Shown: positions 59,810 to 64,000 of the stretch, piece after piece | Position numbering within the stretch: the first letter of the stretch is position 1 | How the letters are laid out: each line of letters opens with the position of its first letter | Assembly (NCBI RefSeq): GCF_001297125.1 | Contig: NZ_LHPC01000055.1 | Span: forward strand, 62,001-126,000 | Origin: Pseudomonas sp. RIT-PI-q | GTDB lineage: Bacteria; Pseudomonadota; Gammaproteobacteria; Pseudomonadales; Pseudomonadaceae | DNA length: 64,000 nt | Direction of reading: 5' to 3' | The notes under the pieces: generated by a model | Databases searched by the model: none | What the model saw: only the letters and a program-made list of their open reading frames with translations | What the model was told of the DNA's origin: nothing | Made by a program: the position numbers and the translations under genes

Positions 59810-60812
59810 GGCCTGACTCGCGACGGGTGGCGGCCAGCCACTGCGGAATGCGCCGTTCCAGGTAGTAGCCCGGTCGCCGGAACGTGCCGTCGACGAAGCC
59901 GACATGCCCGCCCTTGGCTTGCAGCTCGAATTGGGTGCAGGCGGACAATTCGTCGGCGTGCGGCAGGCTGTGGGGAAAGACGAAGGGGTCGTCTGCCGCC
60001 TGAATAATCAGCGTCGGCGTACGGATCTCGCCGAGAAAATAGCGACTCGAGGCGCGGCGATAGTAATCCTCGGCGTCGACGAAACCGTTCAGCGGCGCCG
60101 TCACCCGGCCGTCGAAATCCCAGAACGTGCGCATGTTTTCCAGCGAACCCAGCGCGGCCAGTGCCGCCAGCCCATCCTCACGCCCGTCATGTTGGAACTG
60201 GCGCTGCTTGTTCTTGATGTAGGCCAGCATCTCGCGCATGAAGTGCGCCTGATAGACCTTGGAAAATCCCTGGCCGATGCGGTCGGCGCAGTGATCGAGG
60301 CGAAACGGCACCGACACCGCCACTGCACCGAGTACGCCGCTGTCGCTGCCGGTCTCGCCCAAATGCTTGAGCAGGACATTGCCGCCCAGGGAATAACCGA
60401 CCGCATACAGCGGCGCCAAAGGGCGTTTGCAGCGCAGGTGTTTGATGGCTTCGGCCAAGTCTTCACTGGCGCCGGAATGGTAGCTGCGCGCCAGCAGATT
60501 GGGTTCGCCCGAGCAGCCGCGCCAGTTCAACGCAACGCTGGCCCAGCCTTGGGCACCCAGCGCTTTTTGGACGCCGGCCACGTAAGGTGAGTTCGATGAG
60601 CCGGTCAGCCCGTGCAGCACCAGCACCAACGGCGCATTGGCGCTGTGCGGGCCGTGCCAGTCGAGGTCGAGAAAGTCGCCATCTTCAAGCCACAAGCGTT
60701 CGCGCTGGCGTTCAATGTGCGTGGTTTTGCGCCACAGCGGTCCCCACAACGTCTGCAAGTGCGGGTTGCCGAGGCCGAAGGCGGGGGTGAAGCGTTCTGG
60801 CGGATGGGACAC
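59799..60812 (-). CDS. YheT-type alpha/beta hydrolase
   Basis: 337 residues from the GTG at 60812 (GAGAG in front), giving the usual SHPPERFTPAFGLGNPHLQT start. The motif NPHLQTLWGPL near the N-terminus is typical of the YheT / ABHD1-3 group. Oxyanion region LVLHGLTGSSNSPY, nucleophile in AVGYSLGGNVLLKHLG, acid in IQAADDPFVFP and histidine in KGGHVGFVDG. Eukaryotic relatives are phospholipases; bacterial substrate not known. A possible regulator gene overlaps its end. Confidence 0.87.
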   Translation of the reverse strand: MSHPPERFTPAFGLGNPHLQTLWGPLWRKTTHIERQRERLWLEDGDFLDLDWHGPHSANAPLVLVLHGLTGSSNSPYVAGVQKALGAQGWASVALNWRGCSGEPNLLARSYHSGASEDLAEAIKHLRCKRPLAPLYAVGYSLGGNVLLKHLGETGSDSGVLGAVAVSVPFRLDHCADRIGQGFSKVYQAHFMREMLAYIKNKQRQFQHDGREDGLAALAALGSLENMRTFWDFDGRVTAPLNGFVDAEDYYRRASSRYFLGEIRTPTLIIQAADDPFVFPHSLPHADELSACTQFELQAKGGHVGFVDGTFRRPGYYLERRIPQWLAATRRESGHGR

Positions 60813-60875
60813 GATTACTCTCGATGCAGCGGCGCGCACCTCGGCTGAGGCCCGCGCCTTGTTCAGGCCGGTCGA

Positions 60876-61487
60876 TTAACCGGCGATCTCTGCCATACGT
60901 TGCCACAACGAGTAGTAGACGCGCCCGGATTTCTGCTCACGGTGCAGGCGCCAGTTGCCTGGCAAACCCAGGGTAGATGGCGCGTTTTCGCTTTCAGTGT
61001 AGATCCAGGCCTCGTCCGCCAGCCATTGACGCTCTTCCAGCAGCGTGCAGACGGCGGGCAACAGATTCTGGTTGAACGGCGGATCGAGGAACACCAGGTC
61101 GTAGGCGGAGGCGGTCTGGGTTTCCAGGTAGCGCAATGCATCGGCTGTCTGAATCTGGCCAGTGGTGCAACGCAACGTGCCCAGGTGTTCCTTGATGCTG
61201 GACACCGCGATGTTGCTGGCGTCCAGCGCCTGGCCCAGCGCTGCGCCACGGGACAATGCCTCGAGAAACAACGCGCCGCTACCGGCGAATGGATCAAGCA
61301 CCTTGGCCCCGGCAATGTAAGGCGCGAGCCAGTTGAACAGGGTTTCACGCACCCGGTCCGGCGTTGGGCGCAGGCCCGGTGCATCGGGGAAGCTCAGCTT
61401 TCGGCTGCGCCATTCACCACCGATGATGCGCAGTTGGTTCACACCGTTGTGCACGTTGTGAACGGGTTTTTTAGGACGAGTGGCCAT
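60876..61487 (-). CDS. rsmD: 16S rRNA (guanine-966 N2)-methyltransferase
   Basis: 203 residues. NQLRIIGGEWRSRKLSFPDA, then LRPTPDRVRETLFNWL, the SAM loop VLDPFAGSGALFLEALSRGA and the catalytic VFLDPPF (DPPF form of NPPY) match RsmD. Its ATG overlaps the stop of the peptidase gene by one base, so the three genes (two M16 peptidases and rsmD) are one operon. Confidence 0.95.
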   Translation of the reverse strand: MATRPKKPVHNVHNGVNQLRIIGGEWRSRKLSFPDAPGLRPTPDRVRETLFNWLAPYIAGAKVLDPFAGSGALFLEALSRGAALGQALDASNIAVSSIKEHLGTLRCTTGQIQTADALRYLETQTASAYDLVFLDPPFNQNLLPAVCTLLEERQWLADEAWIYTESENAPSTLGLPGNWRLHREQKSGRVYYSLWQRMAEIAG

Positions 61488-62977
61488 TAATGCTCCGGAA
61501 CCCCGAGCGGTTGCTCGGCAGGTTTATCAGTTGGGGCCGGTAACGGCTTTTGCGGCACGGTCGGGCCAGCGCTGACGATGACCATTTTGTCCGTGCTCAG
61601 ATGTTTGTTCAGTGCGGCTTTGACTTGCTCGACAGTCAGGCTCTGGGACTGTTGCATGAAGTCTTCCAGGTAGCTCAACGGCAGGTTGTAGAAACCCATG
61701 GCGCCGAGTTGACCCACGATGTCGGCATTGCTGGCGGTGGACAGCGGGAAGCTGCCGGCCAGTTCACGCTTGGCGTCGTCGAGTTCTTTTTCGGTCGGGC
61801 CGGTTTTAAGGTAGTCGGCGAGCACGTCCTGCACCAGCTTCAAGGTGCCTTCGCTCATCTCGGCACGGGTTTGCAGGTTGATCATGAACGGACCGCGCGC
61901 CTGCATCGGGGTAAAACCCGAATACACGCCATAAGCCAAGCCACGCTTTTCACGTACTTCGCTCATCAGTCGGGTGCCGAAACCACCGCCACCCAGGATC
62001 TGGTTGCCCAGAGACAGTGCGGCGTAGTCCGGATCGTCACGGTCGATGCCCAGTTGCGCAAGCATCAGGTTGGTCTGCTTGGACGGAAACTCGATGTGGC
62101 CGATGCTGGCTTTCGGTTCTTCCGGTTGCGGGATTTTCGCCAGTGCCGGGCCTTTTGGCAGCGCGCTGGAGACTTGAGCGGCAATCGCTTCGGCCTCGGC
62201 GCGGGACAGGTCGCCCACCAGTGCAATCACCACGTTGCCGGCGGCGTAGGCTTTCTCATGGAAGGCCCGCATTTGCGCCACGGTAATCGCTGGAACGGTT
62301 TTCGCCGTACCGTCGCTGGAATGCGCATACGGGTGATCGCCGTACAAACGGTTCATCAGTTCCAGGCTGGCCAGCTTGCCAGGGTTCTGTTTCTGGTATT
62401 CGAAACCGGCGAGCATCTGATTCTTGATGCGTGCGAATGAATCGGCGGGGAAGGTCGGTTTGCCGACCACTTCCGAGAACAGTTTCAGCGCCGGCTCACG
62501 TTTGTCCGCGGCACTGAGGCTGCGCAGGGAAGCCAGGGCCATGTCCTTGAATGCGCCGTTGCTGAAGTCGGCTCCCAGCCCTTCGAAACCTTGGGCAATC
62601 GCGCCCACGTCCTTGCCGGCCACCCCTTCGTTGAGCATGGCGTTGGTCAGCAGGGCCAGGCCCGGTGCATCGCCGTCCTGGCTGCTGCCGGCGGCGAAGA
62701 TCAGGCGCATGTCGAACATCGGCAGCTCGCGAGCTTCGACGAACAACACTTTCGCGCCTTCGGCGGTGTTCCAGCTCTGAACGTCCAGATTGCGGCGGCT
62801 CGGTGCTTTGCCGTCGAGTTCTGCCAGCGATTGCAGCTTCTGGCTGGACTTGGCTTTGTCGAGGGCTTCGCTGGCCTTGGAATCGTCGCTTTTCGACAGA
62901 TAGAAGGCCGCGGAGCCGATCAGTGCGACGGCGATCAGGCCGATCAAGGCCAGACGTGGTTTTTTACGCTCACTCAT
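61487..62977 (-). CDS. M16-family peptidase homologue lacking the zinc motif
   Basis: 496 residues from the ATG at 62977. One N-terminal membrane helix (LALIGLIAVALIGSAAFYL) places it on the periplasmic side. It has the two-domain M16 layout, with the C-terminal active-site-adjacent RLMSEVREKRGLAYGVYSGF. The zinc motif HxxEH is absent: the corresponding region reads APGLALLTNAMLNEG. It is therefore the non-catalytic partner, like the alpha subunit of mitochondrial processing peptidase, of the M16 protein encoded just upstream. Confidence 0.9.
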   Translation of the reverse strand: MSERKKPRLALIGLIAVALIGSAAFYLSKSDDSKASEALDKAKSSQKLQSLAELDGKAPSRRNLDVQSWNTAEGAKVLFVEARELPMFDMRLIFAAGSSQDGDAPGLALLTNAMLNEGVAGKDVGAIAQGFEGLGADFSNGAFKDMALASLRSLSAADKREPALKLFSEVVGKPTFPADSFARIKNQMLAGFEYQKQNPGKLASLELMNRLYGDHPYAHSSDGTAKTVPAITVAQMRAFHEKAYAAGNVVIALVGDLSRAEAEAIAAQVSSALPKGPALAKIPQPEEPKASIGHIEFPSKQTNLMLAQLGIDRDDPDYAALSLGNQILGGGGFGTRLMSEVREKRGLAYGVYSGFTPMQARGPFMINLQTRAEMSEGTLKLVQDVLADYLKTGPTEKELDDAKRELAGSFPLSTASNADIVGQLGAMGFYNLPLSYLEDFMQQSQSLTVEQVKAALNKHLSTDKMVIVSAGPTVPQKPLPAPTDKPAEQPLGVPEH

Positions 62978-64000
62978 GAGTCGTCTCCAGTGGCAGTACA
63001 TGGGCGACGCTGAGACGTTCGCGGGTGAAATACAGCTTGGCGGCGTTCTGGATGTCTTGCGGGGTCACGCTTTCCAGTTCGGCGAGTTCGGTGTCCATCA
63101 GTTTCCACGACAGGCCGACGGTTTCCAGTTGGCCGATCGCGGTGGCCTGGCTGGTGATCGAGTCACGCTCGTAGACCAGGCCGGCAATGACCTGCGCGCG
63201 CACGCGTTCCAGTTCTTCGGCGGACGGCGCGGTGGTTTTCAGCTGTTCCAGCAACTTCCACAGACCGGCTTCAGCCTGGGCCATGGTTTTCTTCTTCTGG
63301 GTGTTCGGTGTCGCCGACAGGGTGAACAGACTGTCGCCGCGGGTGTAGGCGTCGTAGCTCGACGAACCGCCGGACACCAGCTCTTCACCGCGCTCCAGTT
63401 GCGCCGGAATGCGCCCGCTGTAGCCGCCGTCGAGCAGGGCCGAGATCAGGCGCAAGGCGTGCACCGGGCGCTTGTCTTCAGCGGTGGCGATGCTCGGCAC
63501 GTTGAAGGCGAGCATCAGGCTCGGCAATTGGGTTTGCACGTGCAGGGTGATCTGGCGTTCGCCGGGCTCGGCCAGTTCTACCGGGATTTTCGCGGGCGGT
63601 ACGGCACGCTTGGCGATCGGGCCAAAGTAGCGCTGGGCCAGGGTTTTGACTTCGTCCGGGGTTACGTCGCCCACTACCACCAGGGTCGCGTTATTCGGCA
63701 CGTACCAGGATTCATACCAGTGGCGCAGCTCCTCGACCTTCATGCGGTCCAGGTCAGCCATCCAGCCGATGGTTGGCGTGTGGTAGCCGCTGGCCGGGTA
63801 GGCCATGGCCTTGAAGCGCTCATAGGCCTTGGACATTGGCTTGTCGTCGGTGCGCAGGCGACGTTCTTCTTTAATGACTTCGATTTCGCGGGCGAACTCG
63901 TCAGGTGGCAGACGCAAGCTGGCCATGCGGTCGGCTTCCAGCTCGAAAGCCACGCCCAGGCGATCACGGGCCAGCACCTGGTAATACGCGGTGAAGTCGT
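62970..64000 (-). CDS. M16-family zinc peptidase, N-terminus outside the window
   Basis: The frame is open from the window edge (residues ahead read DFTAYYQ) to the stop at 62970. The visible part has IEVIKEERRLRTDDKP, typical of the region just after the HxxEH site of M16 peptidases, the WYVPNNATLVVVGDVTPDEV domain link, and RLISALLDGGYSGRIPAQL. The zinc motif itself would lie beyond the edge. It overlaps the next M16 gene by 8 bases. Confidence 0.9.
   Translation of the reverse strand, partial: DFTAYYQVLARDRLGVAFELEADRMASLRLPPDEFAREIEVIKEERRLRTDDKPMSKAYERFKAMAYPASGYHTPTIGWMADLDRMKVEELRHWYESWYVPNNATLVVVGDVTPDEVKTLAQRYFGPIAKRAVPPAKIPVELAEPGERQITLHVQTQLPSLMLAFNVPSIATAEDKRPVHALRLISALLDGGYSGRIPAQLERGEELVSGGSSSYDAYTRGDSLFTLSATPNTQKKKTMAQAEAGLWKLLEQLKTTAPSAEELERVRAQVIAGLVYERDSITSQATAIGQLETVGLSWKLMDTELAELESVTPQDIQNAAKLYFTRERLSVAHVLPLETTHE

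Overview
The window is a 64 kb piece of a Pseudomonas chromosome, most likely from the P. fluorescens group. GC is high, genes are densely packed, and the gene order from about 0.6 kb to the right edge follows, with insertions and losses, the P. aeruginosa PAO1 block from about PA0305 to PA0372 as I remember it (hacB, serA, D-2-hydroxyglutarate dehydrogenase, rpiA, ilvA, rppH, ptsP, lgt, thyA, folA, ilvD, mutM, fdx, coaD, laoABCR, rsmD). The intergenic REP doublets are typical of fluorescens-group genomes. No tRNA, rRNA, CRISPR array, prophage or insertion sequence was seen.

Layout. 0-8 kb: end of a GlxA-type AraC regulator, an acyl-homoserine-lactone-type acylase (HacB-like), a thioredoxin-like envelope protein, a lysophospholipase, a DUF2059 protein, a 2OG-Fe(II) oxygenase, DUF523, an unusually short amino-acid-type binding protein and a DUF4399 protein. 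8-24.5 kb: core metabolism, with divergent serA / D-2-hydroxyglutarate dehydrogenase, an FAH-family protein, two tandem SdiA-regulated-type proteins, rpiA, ilvA, a HAD phosphatase, rppH-ptsP (mRNA 5' processing and nitrogen PTS), an NRDE protein, a TauE/SafE permease and lgt-thyA. 24.5-27.4 kb: divergent cadR/cadA metal-efflux pair with a clear MerR-type operator. 27.4-34.1 kb: an aminophosphonate uptake and catabolism cluster (LysR regulator, ABC transporter with a fused permease, FAD amine oxidoreductase, PhnZ-type HD oxygenase). 34.3-37.0 kb: a coupled DUF3482 GTPase / DUF2868 membrane-protein pair. 37-40.4 kb: folA, a cystine-type symporter and a phosphorylcholine-phosphatase-like HAD enzyme. 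40.6-44.9 kb: an iron-type cell-surface signalling system (ECF sigma, FecR-like regulator, TonB receptor with STN domain). 45-53.3 kb: ilvD, an MFS gene bracketed by inverted REP doublets, an RlmI-like methyltransferase, an HDOD protein, mutM, a ferredoxin and coaD. 53.4-58 kb: the long-chain alcohol oxidation genes laoCBA with divergent laoR and a perfect 11-bp-arm palindrome between them. 58-64 kb: a sulfurtransferase, an AraC regulator overlapping a YheT-type hydrolase, rsmD and a pair of M16 peptidases (the second cut by the window edge).

Two themes cross the window. First, 23 REP doublets (REPIN-like) sit almost only at gene ends. Within each doublet the two arms carry the same subtype-specific bases, including a shared extra base at 55.0 kb, and the inward-facing doublets have subtype-specific spacer cores. 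Second, several accessory modules (phosphonate cluster, iron signalling, cadRA, MFS gene) sit between conserved housekeeping blocks. The module I would look at first is the phosphonate cluster, because it has PhnZ with all metal and substrate residues but no PhnY partner, and an FAD oxidoreductase in PhnY's place.
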